Source: Cyrtodaria siliqua | Taxonomy: Eukaryota; Mollusca; Bivalvia; Adapedonta; Hiatellidae | DNA length: 64,000 bases | Direction of reading: 5' to 3' | Assembly: GCA_037043455.1 (NCBI GenBank) | Contig: JAWPHD010011196.1 | Coordinates: forward strand, 22,155 to 86,154 | Shown: positions 44,735 through 56,744 of the stretch, piece by piece | How the letters are laid out: each line of letters begins with the position of its first letter | Numbering within the stretch: position 1 is the first letter of the stretch | Translations under genes and position numbers: made by a program | Notes under the pieces: model-generated | The model's database searches: none | What the model saw: only the letters and a program-made list of their open reading frames with translations | Told to the model about the DNA's origin: nothing

Positions 44735-45205
44735 AGCCCATAAGGACGGTGACCTTTATCTTTTGTCTGCAGTCTTGTCATGCCCTGCCCTCAATGGTTT
44801 ATTCTGTTGTTGCTCTGGCTTCTGCCAAGTCACTGAGTACTTTTTTTGTGGCTTTCTGTGCTATTGCTTTTTGTGTTTTACTTATATTGCCTATTAATGA
44901 TGCCTTGCTGGTTAGAGAATAGTTCATGAGGGGGATTTTTTTATTTACACTGTCCCGTTTTATTGGGTTGAGGTAGGGTAAGTGTGAGCTTTGGTGCACA
45001 CTAGAACCTGGTTTAAACCCCCAGCGGCCTTTTTTACCAGTGACCGTTCCAAGGCGGTATCCCTATTGTCAACCCTTTTGTGTTTGTGATGTCTTATTTG
45101 GCCTTTTATTCATCTTTAAATTTGTTCTTTGTTTCTCTGTGTGTTTGTGGCTGACTGTCGTCCTTGAATGCTACATTTCCTGTTCGATTTTTATATCTAT
45201 ATTAT
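44735..45205 (+). mobile_element. Retroelement 3' UTR/tail (reference copy)
   Basis: Directly follows the coding tail. Contains TCTGCAGTCTTGTC, TCTGGCTTCTGCCAAGTCAC, GTTTAAACCCCCAG, GTCAACCCTTTTGTGTTTGT and GACTGTCGTCCTTGAATGC. Related tails: 5815-6226 (minus), 23884-24140 (plus), 28228-28372 (plus), 63540-64000 (minus). Repeated 5' truncation suggests target-primed retrotransposition. Confidence 0.78.
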
Positions 45206-46039
45206 ATTATTATTTGTAAAGACTTTTCATTTATAAACAAAGACAATCACTCTCAAAAAATGTACCTTTGCCCATTGCACTTAAAACGTTTATATTTTTG
45301 ACTGATTTTCATATGCAATGTGTAATTTGTTTTTAAATTGGCATTGTTACATATGTATTCGTATAGAGTAATTTCTTAAAGCTAATATGTGTCAAGGTTT
45401 GCAGCACACTATTTTTATCATATTTTACTATATTTCTAAAAAAGAAAATTTATCATTTCTCATGCATTAACAATTTTGCTACATATAACAATCCTATATA
45501 TGATTCCTATATGATTTTCATATGCTACCTATTATATGATACTTATATAAAAGTAGAAGTACAGGATTCTAAAACCTGTAATATAAGAATGATATAAGTA
45601 TCATATGAGATTCATCTAAATTTGAAAACTTTTTTTTTTCTTGAGACTGTTATGAAAATGTGTGTGTTTTAAAATTTAAGCTTTTATGAATGTATTCTCA
45701 TATGAAAAGTATATGAAACTTCTATTATATAAATAGCATAAGATAAGTTTTATATAAGAATCATATGAGAATTCAAACATATGTTTGTATAATGGCAAAA
45801 TTGCCTATGTAGGAAGAAAATGCAAAAGCACACGTTTTAATTAACTCATTTTACAGAATAAACGAAATTCAGTGCAAATAATGTTGGAAGTTCATAGTGT
45901 ATCGCAAGTAAACCTCACGGAATGAATCGAAGTATATTTATTTGTTAATGTCATAAGTAGATTATTTAACAAGTAGGGTTCAATTATCAGGAATTCGTCC
46001 ATTAGATAGATGGAAGGCGTATTCTGTTTTTCAATCTAA
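45206..46039. other. AT-rich region with an imperfect palindrome at 45534-45608
   Basis: Arms of about 36 bp: TATATGATACTTATATAAAA pairs with the reverse complement of ATATAAGTATCATATGA around CAGGATTCTAAAACCTG. Many further (C)ATATGA(T) words lie between 45490 and 45780. Probably a decayed MITE. No gene. Confidence 0.55.
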
Positions 46040-46823
46040 GAGCGTTTCTTACATGTGTGTTCCTGAGATCGTTTACATCTCCATTTGTTTTCAGTCAAAG
46101 ACAAACTAGTGGCATCGTACGCATCTGTCCCACTGAACTTCTTATTGGCTTTATTTCTGAAGACAATCCAGACATTGATATAACACGGCACACGGTGGTA
46201 CTGAGAAAATGTCGGCTCATCAAATATAACACGGCACACGGTGGTACTGAAAAAATGTCGGCTCATCAAACTAACACAATTAGGAGAGGAAATAATTAAT
46301 TACATTTGTCCAGATCATGAGTCGTCGTTTGTGTGCAGCTTTCCTAATGTTCATCAAGAATGCTGTGAAAGTAGGTATACGAATCGAACAGAACACATAT
46401 GTGCTGACCTCTGTAATTTAGTTATGTGTCAGAGGAATTTGTTTTTCTCAAAATAAATGATATTGATGATGGGATTGCACAGGCTGTTTGTTTTAGGGAC
46501 AACCTGAACGTTTTTGTTGACCATAATATTGTTACTTAAATCCACCAACTGGTTTCAACAACTCTTTTTTATTTTATGTAACATGCTGTTTTATGTTTCT
46601 AGTAATTTGTCAACTCAATGTTACTTTTGGAGTTAACGGAATTATTAACCTCTGCCCACTGGTGGTGAAAACAGCCACATGTCGTCGAACAATCATGTTT
46701 AAATATGTTTCCCGGCTCTCAATCTGTTTTTTTTATTTGGAAAATGAGGAAGGGGGATTTGCCTTTTTCGTCTCATCTCATCTCTCAAGTGTGTTACCTG
46801 TTGACCGTTTACGACCCGTTTAA

Positions 46824-47026
46824 CCCTTAACCCGCTAAGCACGACTATAATAGCCTTTACGTCCATTATAAACACAGATCAGCCTGCGAGTAACTCGCAA
46901 GCTGATAAGGGTTTACAATATCCGCTGCTGATCAGTCATTCCCCAAAACACCCCTTTGCGACATAAATGGAATGGTCTTAATTCAAAGAAAGAACAGTTC
47001 ATTAAGTATATGTAGCGGGTTAAGGG
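46824..47026. mobile_element. 203-bp MITE with TTAA target duplication
   Basis: Ends CCCTTAACCCGCTA and TAGCGGGTTAAGGG; TTAA at 46820-46823 and 47027-47030. It interrupts a copy C sequence that is continuous in copy A as CATTTAACTACCTTTCAAAA (5229-5248). The interior has the dyad CAGCCTGCGAGTAACTCGCA. TTAA specificity points to piggyBac- or Kolobok-related transposase. Confidence 0.9.
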
Positions 47027-47691
47027 TTAAAAACCTTTCAAAAACGTGTACTTCGTTCCAAGCACATCCCATATAATGCCAGCATATAATAGCGTCATTT
47101 TATTATGTATCATTAAGCTTCGCCTAATATTAATGCTCATATCTTAACTTTCTCCTCATTACCGCCCAAATATAATGTTGACACTTCTATGTGTGTTATC
47201 GTTTAGGTCTGATTTTCCAAATTGACAAATCGTGTTACAGGATTATCCCAAAACATCAGTATAATTAGTGATGTCTAAACAAGAAAATAACCATTCTTAC
47301 CGACGGGAATGCTGCATAGGTGTGAAATAAACAAGTCTGATAATAGTTTGTTTTTCGTTCAAAATTGCAATAACAAATTAGATAATGCAAACATAGATAA
47401 AGCAGACAAAAGGAAATGTCGTTTTGCCATCTTTTAAATCCTACATATTTGTCGTGGCGATTAAAGTATTATGCTCCCATTGACTTAATATTCCAGTGAT
47501 AAAGTGATAAAGTGATAAATTCTTCAGAGACTGTGAAAAGACTATGCTCAGCCATTTAAATACACCACTAGCTTTGACATTTCAGGATCGTAGATTAACG
47601 TGTGTAAAGCATGCATGTACTAATACATACTGAAAAGTGGACCCCTTGAAAGCAACAAACACAAACAACAGAAGTTGTAGCATCTTATCTA

Positions 47692-48200
47692 CGTTATTTA
47701 GGCATGTTTGTTCAAGGGTTCCACGTTGTTTAGGCATGTTTCTTCAAGGGTTCCACGTTGTTTAGGCATGTTTCTTCAAGGGTTCCACGTTGTTTAGGCA
47801 TGTTTGTTCAAGGGTTCCACGTTGTTTAGGCATGTTTGTTCAAGGGTTCCACGTTGTTTAGGCATGTTTGTTCAAGGGTTCCACGTTGTTTAGGCATGTT
47901 TGTTCAAGGGTTCCACGTTGTTTAGGCATGTTTGTTCAAGGGTTCCACGTTGTTTAGGCATGTTTGTTCAAGGGTTCCACGTTGTTTAGGCATGTTTGTT
48001 CAAGAGTTCCACGTTGTTTAGGCATGTTTGTTCAAGGGTTCCACGTTGTTTAGGCATGTTTGCTCAAGGGTTCCACGTAATTTAGGCATGTTTGTTCAAG
48101 GGTTCCACGTTGTTTAGGCATGTTTGTTCAAGGGTTCCACGTTGTTTAGGCATGTTTGTTCAAGGGTTCCACGTTGTTTAGGCATGTTTGTTCAAGGATT
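47692..48200 (+). repeat. 32-bp minisatellite, about 15-16 units
   Basis: Unit GTTTAGGCATGTTTGTTCAA then GGGTTCCACGTT, very uniform (a few units have TTTCTT, TTTGCT or AAGAG). A single-copy relative, TTATTTAGACATGTTTGTTC, lies at about 33896 in copy B. High uniformity suggests recent expansion. Confidence 0.93.
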
Positions 48201-48690
48201 CAATAAAATCGTGTCTGCTACTTTTCTTTATTGTTTGTGTTTGTTGCTGCCAGGCGATCCTCTTTTTCAGGATTTATTGACCTTCAAACTAGCATTTGTT
48301 TAGTGCCGAATGGCGGCTGTGAAACTTTGCACAGACTATAAATCAGTAGTGGTATTATTTACAGATCCTTTAGAAAGTTAAACCCAGTATTAGTGGCTTT
48401 AAAATAGAATACTGTTATGCCGGTACTAGGGGGCGTGAGAGGTGTTGCACCATATATTACATCTCATGAACAGACTCAATAAAACCGAGTCTGCTATTGT
48501 TTGTGTTCGTTGTTTCCAAGGGATCCTGTTTTCAGTATTGATTGATATTCACACTAGCGTTTGTTTAGTGCTGTGTGGCGGCTGTAAAACTTCGCCCAAA
48601 CTACAAATCAGTAGTGTTATTAATGTGACTTTAAAGTAGTATAGCGCTTAAGCCGGTACAAAGGGGCGTGAGAGGTGTTGCACTATTTAT
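48201..48690 (+). repeat. Two ~265-bp repeats (family of 2546-3080)
   Basis: Contains AGCATTTGTTTAGTGC, TGGCGGCTGTGAAACTT, GAGGTGTTGCACCATATA and CAATAAAACCGAGTCTGCTA, then a second unit with CACACTAGCGTTTGTTTAGT. No coding frame. Confidence 0.8.
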
Positions 48691-48699
48691 ATTGAAAGG

Positions 48700-49680
48700 A
48701 AAAGGAAACGCATAATCAAACTAGAGGTTGTTTTTAGTAAAAACAGATGTCTCCTCCACTGGGGAAAAGGGTATAATTCCGCAAAAACATCAATCACGTG
48801 GAACACAAAGATAATATGCGCAAATAGGCTTGGTACTGAACATCCTTGCCAAGTTTTGTTGAAATCCGGCTAGGGTTTCAGGAGAACTAGTCCAGACGAA
48901 GTTTATGTAATTAAACCTTTAATGGGCCATAACTGGGCCAAAAAGCATTCAACCAGAACATCATTCAGGTGGAACACATCGACAATATGCGCAACTAGGC
49001 TTGGTACATTTTCGTTGAAATCCGGCCACAGGTTCAGGAGAACTAGTCGGGAAAATGTTCGTGTATTAAAACCTTTAAAGGGCCATAACTCTGCCAAAAA
49101 ACATTCAACCGGAACATGGCGACGATATGCGCAATAAGACTTGGTACTGATCATCATTGCCAAGTTTCGTTGAAATCTAGACAGGGGTTTAGGCTAACTA
49201 GTCCTGATAAAGTTTGTGTATTAAAATATTTAAAGTGCCATAACTCCGCCAAAAATAATTCACAACTAGGCTTGGTACTAATCATCTCTGCAAAGTTTCA
49301 TTGAAATCCGGAGACGAGTTAAGGAGAACTTGTTCGGACAATGGCTGTGTTCTAAAACATTTAAAGGGCCATAACTCTGCCAAAAATCGTTCAACTGGAA
49401 CACGGCGATGACATGCAGAACTAGGCTTGGTACTAATGATGCCTGCAAAGTTTCGTTGAAATCTGGCTAGGGTTTCCTTTAATGGAACTTCAGGAGAACT
49501 AGTCCGGACAAGGTTTGTGCATTAAAACCTTTAAAGGAGCATATGCCAAAAAACATTTAACCAGAATATGGCGACGACATAAATAAAAAGGCTTGGTACT
49601 GATCAATTCTGCAAAGTTTCGTTGAAATCTCGCCACGGTTTCAGGAGAACTAGTCCGAACAAGGTTTGTGACATACAGAC
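48700..49680 (+). repeat. ~150-bp tandem array, about six units
   Basis: Units at about 48780, 48925, 49080, 49227, 49367 and 49531 share GGGCCATAACTCTGCCAAAA, CATTCAACCGGAACATGGCG, GCTTGGTACTGATCATC, AAGTTTCGTTGAAATC and AGGAGAACTAGTCCGGACAA. I associate this unit with bivalve genomes. Long ORFs across it are artefacts of the repeat. Confidence 0.88.
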
Positions 49681-50239
49681 ACCTGACTGCCAGACAGACA
49701 GACAGCACAAAAACAATAGGTCTCCCCTCCACAAGGTGGTTGAGACATACAAATTGCCTATACACACTTCATTCTACGTAATCTCAACGTGTTTTGTACA
49801 AAAAGGGACTACAACTAATTACAGAAAGGACAACTGTCATGTACTAGACCTTTTAATCAAAGTATACTTTGTTACACGAAATTCAAAAATGTTGAAGTTT
49901 CGCTTGAAAAAGTCAAACCATTTCAATAATGTGTTTAATGTTAAGAGATTGCAACGTTTTTTTAAAGTCTAAGTTTGCTCACCTGCTTGAGCGAAATGCG
50001 CATTCTGTCGATAGTGAAACTTTAAAGTGGAGTGTTCGGTGCTGTTTAAACCTTCTGTCCGAAAGGAAGGCCAAATGCCTCCATGTACATAAACATACAA
50101 TACATAGCGGAAATACCCATTATGCGTTGTTTCTTTTCTTTTCAGTACATTGCGTCTTATGACGAAACCGAGAGGTTACTTTTCTCTATTGTTTGTGTTT
50201 GTTGCTTACAAGAGAGCCCCTTTTCAGTAGTTGTTATCA
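49681..50239. other. Non-coding spacer
   Basis: No gene recognised. The tail of the 270-bp family (TTTCTCTATTGTTTGTGTTTG) is at 50180-50230. Confidence 0.5.
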
Positions 50240-50850
50240 TACTCTAAATGTATAGCATAACCATTTTAAAAAGAAAACTTGCTTCATTTCAAATAACAAA
50301 TATCAACGTTGATTTATCATTTATGATTGTTTTAAAATACATACGTGAGAACAACGTTGGGTAAAGTAGATGTATGAATTAATGACAGTCGTGATATGGC
50401 CAACTGGCCGTAGCTAGACACTTACACTGGATATCATTTCTGTTTGGTGGTTAGTTTGATATCCTCTATTTTCGTGGTGTAATAAAGTCCGAAGTTAGAA
50501 ACTGCATGTGGCAGGTATAATTGATTTGATTTAAAAGAAAAGACAAACCATCATCATTAGTTTACACATCAACCACCCTTAACGTATTGCAGATGAGAAA
50601 CAGACATTATCTAGACAACATTGGTCTATGAAGACAAACGGTGATATAGGGAAAATGTCGGGTGATAGGACAGTAAATGATTAATTCCATTTGTCCAGAT
50701 CTGAGTCAGCCAGTTAAATGCATCAAGTTAGAAATCAATATTTAAACGCGGATTCGGATTATACAACAACATAGCATTGCAACAGTCGAATAATCGACAC
50801 ATATAAAACTGGCCTTCCTTATGATGCCGAATAAGCAAATTGTCTGCCAT

Positions 50851-52865
50851 ATGCAACAGCGTAATGGTTTCATATTGTGTTGTAGTTGCGAGAATCATAG
50901 CTATTACGGTGGGTATCTAGCATAGAGCTACGATGTGATCCTTTATAGAATAGGTAGGTATCAGGATCGAACCCATCCATAGAGGTTTCTGAAGATATCA
51001 AGCACTGCTTGCATAAACAACCGTCATATTTCAATAGATTAAACCTTAAATAATACGCTTGCATGCATAAAACTCACCAAAGAGAAGAATATCTTATCGA
51101 TCTAGGCATTATTTGTATAATCCATGTTTCAGCGACATATTTTTCTGAAATGTTTACCTTTTGAAATATCTCGCGCGGTTTCGATCCGTATTTGGAAACT
51201 GAAACCCGCCAACAACTGACGCATTATTTAAGATGGGTTACAAATAAAACAAATTGTTACTAGTTTATATTTATTGGAATAAGCTGGCCATGGCTTCAAC
51301 AATATATAGTGTAAAATAAAAAGTGTAGTTAATCAAACTGGAACATTTCAGGTAAATACAATATTCATAGTCAAAACTAAGTTTAAATTGTAACTGGCCA
51401 CTGTACAGTGTAAACCCTGGGAACAGATGTTCACAAAGACAAGTCTTAAAATTAAAAACTTCCTAGAATATTTTAACTAAACTATGATGTGTCCGCGAGC
51501 CACATGTCGCGTGCCTAAAGTTCAGAATTTCTACCTGTCAACATCGTAGCAAAATACGGGCCGTTGCGAACATAACCAGGGAATACCGACATGTAACAAA
51601 CATTCAACAATAGTATTTGATGCGTATTATCAACAATTGGATTGGAGATAACAATTAAATACCCTGATATTTAGAACACAAAAAACGGACCGATACTGCC
51701 AAAAAATGTCTGTCATCGAAAAGAGGGACATGCGTTAGAATTACACGTTCATAATAACCTCAAATTACAAATGCTAAGATATCCACCCCCTGAAATAATT
51801 AGTATTTGTTCCTTAGTACAACAAATCCAAATAAAATAACAACTTTAATACGGAATTCAGTGAAATCAAAGTTAATGACAATTAACAATTTTATAATTAG
51901 TAAATTTCAATGTAATACTGACCACTGTTCACTAGGGTCGGGATTACAGCATGAAATATTAAGCCTTTTGGGGCTGATTGTTGGTGCATCATGCCTAGTT
52001 CGGTCGTGCACATTATTGTAATCTTTAGAAAAGAAATAACTTTCAAGTGATCAAATGAAGAAACATTTTACTTTAGAATTAAAGTTTTGAATAAACATTT
52101 TTATTTAAGCCTTTTGGGGATTCACTAAGGGTATAAGGCTGTTGTACCATGCCCTCTTTTGTTTAAGCCTATCGGGGCTTCATATTTTGTTTAAGCCTAC
52201 TGGGGCTTCATTAAGGGTATCAGGCTTATGGGCCATGCCCTCTTTTGTGAAACTTGTTAAGGGCTGCCATTATATATGTATGTGTTGCCGGCAGCCCGCT
52301 ATTTGGAGCCGCGCCCAATATTTGCCAAAACTATATAATATACGATCAAACATTTTAATAAAGGATAATATTTTCTTGTGTGTTTGTCAAGTTGGTGCCT
52401 TCCTAATAACCGGAAATTGCCGGAGTGTAAGTACGCTGGGTTATGTTTCCAAATACGGAACGAGACGTCACACGAGAATGAGATTATTTCGAACGTAAAC
52501 AATAAACATGTCAATTTAACAGTGGCATTCGAACACTGACATACTGGTATGTCATTTTTCTCTTAGTGAGTTTTATGCATGAATGTGTGATATTTAAGGT
52601 GTGTTCTATGGAAATGCGATGGTTGCTTATGCAGGCATTGCGTGATGTCTTCAGAAACCTCGCCGGAAAAGTGCGTATGTGAATCAGTACGGGGTCCTAC
52701 CTATTAAAGTCATAGGAATCATGGCTCTATGGTAGGTGCATACTACGATAAGAGACACGATTTTCACCTCGTATTGTATTGCTGACATGTCATATTATCT
52801 GACAATGAAAATGTACAGATGTGTGAGACGTTGGTATTTCAAATCATAAAACAGCGGTGTTTTAA
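50851..52865. other. Unassigned non-coding region
   Basis: No gene. A short tandem repeat lies at about 52105-52260: AAGCCT.TTGGGGCTTCA with CCATGCCCTCTTTTGT twice; a related AAGCCTTTTGGGGCTGATTG is at 51961. Confidence 0.5.
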
Positions 52866-53120
52866 GTTTTACATGATATTTGTCTGTTTGATTCTATGGT
52901 GTTTTACATCATTTTAAGCACATGTAAAGCCATAAATGACGGTCGATTGTTTTGTGGTAGAATCAGACCGCCTCACTTTTCCTGATAAAACCAGTACTGT
53001 ATACTTCCCGCCATACGTCAGAACTGACACGTTCTCACTTAAAAGTCAGACTCCCAGTGGGATTCAAAACCGCAGCGGTGGGATGATACAACGCATCCTG
53101 TGAAAATTGTATCAACACTC
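52866..53120 (-). mobile_element. tRNA-related SINE, reverse orientation
   Basis: The reverse complement matches the SINE at 36790: a B-box-like GGTTTTGAATCCCACTGGGA, then CAGTACTGGTTTTATCAGGA, AATCGACCGTCATTTATGG and TTTACATGTGCTTAAAATGA. More diverged than the copy at 36790. Its target duplication is not clear. Confidence 0.72.
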
Positions 53121-54375
53121 AAAGCATATGATTTGCATTTTTAAATGTGTGTGACAGCCCAAGTGAAACAGGATGTATAGATCGAATTAACTACAATCAT
53201 GTGATGTTGACTTACTGATATGACTCCACATGCAGGCGTTCATTTCGATAAACGAAAGAAGGATAGAGGGAAGGAGAGATAGTGTCATAGTATATATTTT
53301 TCTGGAATATTGTTTGTTTGCTTGTTTATTGTTCCGTGCGTAAATTATGTACATCATTATTCGTGTATGCAACGTTGGTCTCTACTGACTTAGACATTCG
53401 TCATCAATTATCGAAATTGGCAGATTGATGGAGAGTCGGCACAAAACTACCGGATGTTTACTAATAGATCACGTGACAATAACGGTTAAAATACACTTAC
53501 AGTTGTCTGATTGGCTAATGACAATTGTGTGATACAATATTAAGTATTATTTGCATGACGTAGATACTAATTTTACTCCTGCGTGACTGCACGGGGAAAT
53601 GAGGTTAATCTGAATTGTACAGCTGCACAACTATTGCCAGATAATTGATAAATACACTTACTTGTGGATTAATTCACCTGTTCTACGTCATCAAACAAAA
53701 TATTATTCTCGCTTTTCACAGATATTGCTATGTGTGAATTGCAAAAATATATATGTGGTGTATTGATTTCGATGTAAATAAACATTAACACGTTCGTAAA
53801 CAAAACATGGCCTGGGAACTTTAATGGGATGGGTTTACAGTATTAGCGCGTATAGTGCTCCTACTGTAATTCGCTTTTTATTATTTCGCTAAGTAGTGCA
53901 CTTGTTAATCCAAAGGGTATTACTTGTAAATGTCACTTATGTAATTGGAAGTTCGAGTTAATGCAGGGAATCTAGTCCAAATAGTGTCCTGTAAATATAT
54001 TTATTTTTACATACAACTTAGTAGCAGTTTTAAATATATGTTTCTCTCCGGGACTATCAAGAAATGTTCATATGATGTTTAAGAGTTAAATTTGTTAATT
54101 GATAATACTACAACAAGGGTGGCCATTTATCTTTAACGAATGCAATGAGGTCAAGAGCATTTGGATACACAAGTACATGCTATATTTATAGGTTTTCATA
54201 ATAAACTTAAGATGATTAATTAACGTAATGACATTATAAAACTGTAAATATATATAATCCAAAAGTTACAATAAAATAAGCTCATCTGTTGCTACTGTAC
54301 GTGCATATTTCAAGTTCGTGTGTTTCTGAATATAAAGTACTTACTTTTCTTACTTGAATATGCATATTCCCTCTC

Positions 54376-54406
<31 letters not shown>

Positions 54407-55248
54407 GCACTCAACGCCCCATTCCACGCTCAATCCACACTCTCGCACACCCAAAACCCACACTCATTCATACACTCACAATCAACAACTTCCCCAAATC
54501 CCTAAATCTTCCGCAAAAACTAGTATTTTCTCCAAATTTAAATTTGAAATTTTTACTGTAAGATCTCGGAAAATAAGGAACAATGACATATGTGTTACAT
54601 AGTTATTGCCCTTAAATATGTCAAAATAGAAGTATTTCAGCTCTAGTATGTGACTACAATACCTTATTAGTGTGAGTTATCGCGTTGAATTAATGAACGA
54701 GAGGCCCATGAGTACCTGTGTCGCTCTACTTGCTAAATAGGTCATGTCAGTTTAAGTAATCTAATGTTTAATGTAGCAAAGGTTGTGGGATCATATATAT
54801 TCTATCATATTAAAACCCCACTATGATTAATATACACCATACTAGTGAAGGTAAAAAAAGGACAAAAAGGAAATGAAGGGGCTGGGGGCATAGGTATCCT
54901 TTACCAATATGCCTCTAGCGGGATTTGCAGTAGTCATATTCTACACCCGGTAACCACACGGGGCTCTGATGATAAAGAAACCAAACGAAGAAGACGCAGA
55001 TTGCGATTTGAACACACGACACCACGTTCCCAATATATATTAAAACTATTGAACATTTCGCCAATTCAGGGATGAATAATCGCCACATAGCCATGTTCGA
55101 TACCAACTGACAGTTCATCCATATGTACAAGCTCACTTAATTGTGTTAAGATTGGATAGATCAAAAATGGAAGTGCTGCAGTGGTAACAAAACTGTGTCA
55201 TCTTTTTCTAATTCACAGGCAGATAATTTAACTGACTTCAACAGTTAT
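53121..55248. other. Non-coding region with a CA microsatellite
   Basis: (CA)n at 54376-54403 followed by a C/A-rich stretch to about 54515 that opens a spurious frame. A region at 54840-55030 has CGAACACACGACACCACG-like sequence that could be a decayed SINE head, not certain. No gene. Confidence 0.5.
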
Positions 55249-55361
55249 AGGTTATTAGATTTGTATTGGGATATATGCACGAGTTCTTCCGCGTAACAAT
55301 ATTGCGCGACTTTATACACAGATGAACGAGCGCATATATCCCAATACAGTTCTAATAACCT
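55249..55361. mobile_element. 113-bp MITE
   Basis: Arms AGGTTATTAGATTTGTATTG and the reverse complement of CAATACAGTTCTAATAACCT, each about 33 bp and also sharing GGGATATATGC. No definite target duplication. Confidence 0.75.
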
Positions 55362-55876
55362 TTTTATTGCATACGCATTTTTAATATATAAATGAATGAT
55401 TAGAATAAAACGTATAATCCAACAAGCTCACCATGCCTTCATCCAGGAGAGCTACACATTAGTCAATTTCAGCTTGTGAATACGTACTTTTAGCAAACGA
55501 TTTTGCTCACCTAATTTTATGATCTCGGACGAGTTCGACACTGAGTAAAATTGATGTATGCTTAGCACATGTATTACCTGTAGCATTGTTAATTGAAAAC
55601 TAACAACTTGTGAACGCGATAACTTCATTCAAAGGTTTGCATTTTTTACCAAACTGAATTTGAAGATTTGGTTCAATAAAACCAGAGAAGAGTTCGACAA
55701 TAAGCAAAATAAATGCACGATTTATACAGTTATTGTCCTCGTTTTAAGTAAATTGTTCGTGTTTGGTCTATGATTTCTTTACCGCTCCATATAACGCGGT
55801 GGAATTTGTTTGGTACGTGTATCACTAACAGATGGTGTGCCTCACATCAAATTGAGGGTATGTTTTATAAAGATCA
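55362..55876. other. Spacer, nothing recognised
   Basis: No gene, repeat or RNA motif noticed. Confidence 0.4.
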
Positions 55877-55890
55877 AGGTCATGGTTCAA

Positions 55891-56247
55891 ATGAATGAAT
55901 TAATGAATGGTGTTTTACGGCACGTCGTAAATGTAAATATAATGTAAATATATAAGATAAAACTATTAAAAAATAAGGGATGATATGGTAGTAATACAAA
56001 CTATATATGTAAATCAACAAATACCAGTCAACGGGAATACAAACAAGAAAATATATACAAGAACACATTATAATGATTTATATAGTCTGATTTCTTTTAG
56101 AAAATCTAAAACAAGACTAAAATCTATAGTATCAAATAACTCTTTCATAGTATTAACATTGTAGTACCTTTGACGCATAGGATCAAAGTCTACACAATCC
56201 AACAAGATGTGTTTGACTGTTAACGGTGCAAAGCAGGGTATACATTC
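55891..56247 (-). mobile_element. 5'-truncated LINE copy (same family as 6649-12687)
   Basis: Matches 6652-7055 of the full-length element: GGTGTTTTACGGCACGTCG, AAAATAAGGGATGATATGG, TTGTAGTACCTTTGACGCAT, GGTGCAAAGCAGGGTATACA. Flanked by a 14-bp target duplication AGGTCATGGTTCAA (55877-55890; 56248-56261). The 3' end is again TGAA repeats, so both copies define the element's 3' terminus. Only the last codons of ORF2 remain. Confidence 0.93.
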
Positions 56248-56261
56248 AGGTCATGGTTCAA

Positions 56262-56744
56262 GTTCATTTAATTTTCATTTCCGTTCCACAGCTCTTAAAC
56301 CGCTTGAGATATTAGTGTGAAACTATGGGTTATCATCATCTGCACTATTAATTCATGTTCGCATTTTCAAGGTCAAGGTCATGTTATTTTCGTGTTTTCA
56401 CCCAATAACTCTTATAATATTACATAAAATGGGATGATAATGTGTTTATGTATATATGCTTAAACGGCATACGTAATTCCAGTCGCACTTCGGGCTCGTG
56501 AAATTATTGCGTTCAACTCCAAAAAAAACGATGTGCTTTAAAGGACAAATTAATGTTATTTAAGTGGCCATAAACCATTTATTGTATAACATTCTGCCGG
56601 TGCAGTATATAACATGACACGGGAAGCATAGTGGTTGTCACTTCCTATCTCTCTAAGACATTTCATAGAACAACATGTTCAGTGATTTATACGGTACAAA
56701 ACATTGATTTTATCAGTATTCGCAACATAAAACGTACTGTTAAG
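56262..56744. other. Spacer with a copy of the 610-bp family unit part
   Basis: 56530-56735 matches 62098-62290: GGACAAATTAATGTTATTTA, TGTATAACATTCTGCCGGTG, AAAACATTGATTTTATCAGT. No gene. Confidence 0.6.

Larger units (their letters stand above)
46040..50850 (+). repeat. Duplication copy C (diverged, partial)
   Basis: Order: 46040-46330 (like 34640-34860), 46590-47290 (like 4980-5800), 50240-50370 (like 33930-34020) and 50530-50850 (like 34690-35185). A MITE at 46824, a 32-bp minisatellite, a 270-bp repeat pair and a 150-bp array are inserted. More diverged than A and B from each other. Confidence 0.65.

Noticed and set aside
47692..49680. CRISPR-like array
   Set aside because: Units are directly abutting with no variable spacers; eukaryotic minisatellite and 150-bp tandem repeats.
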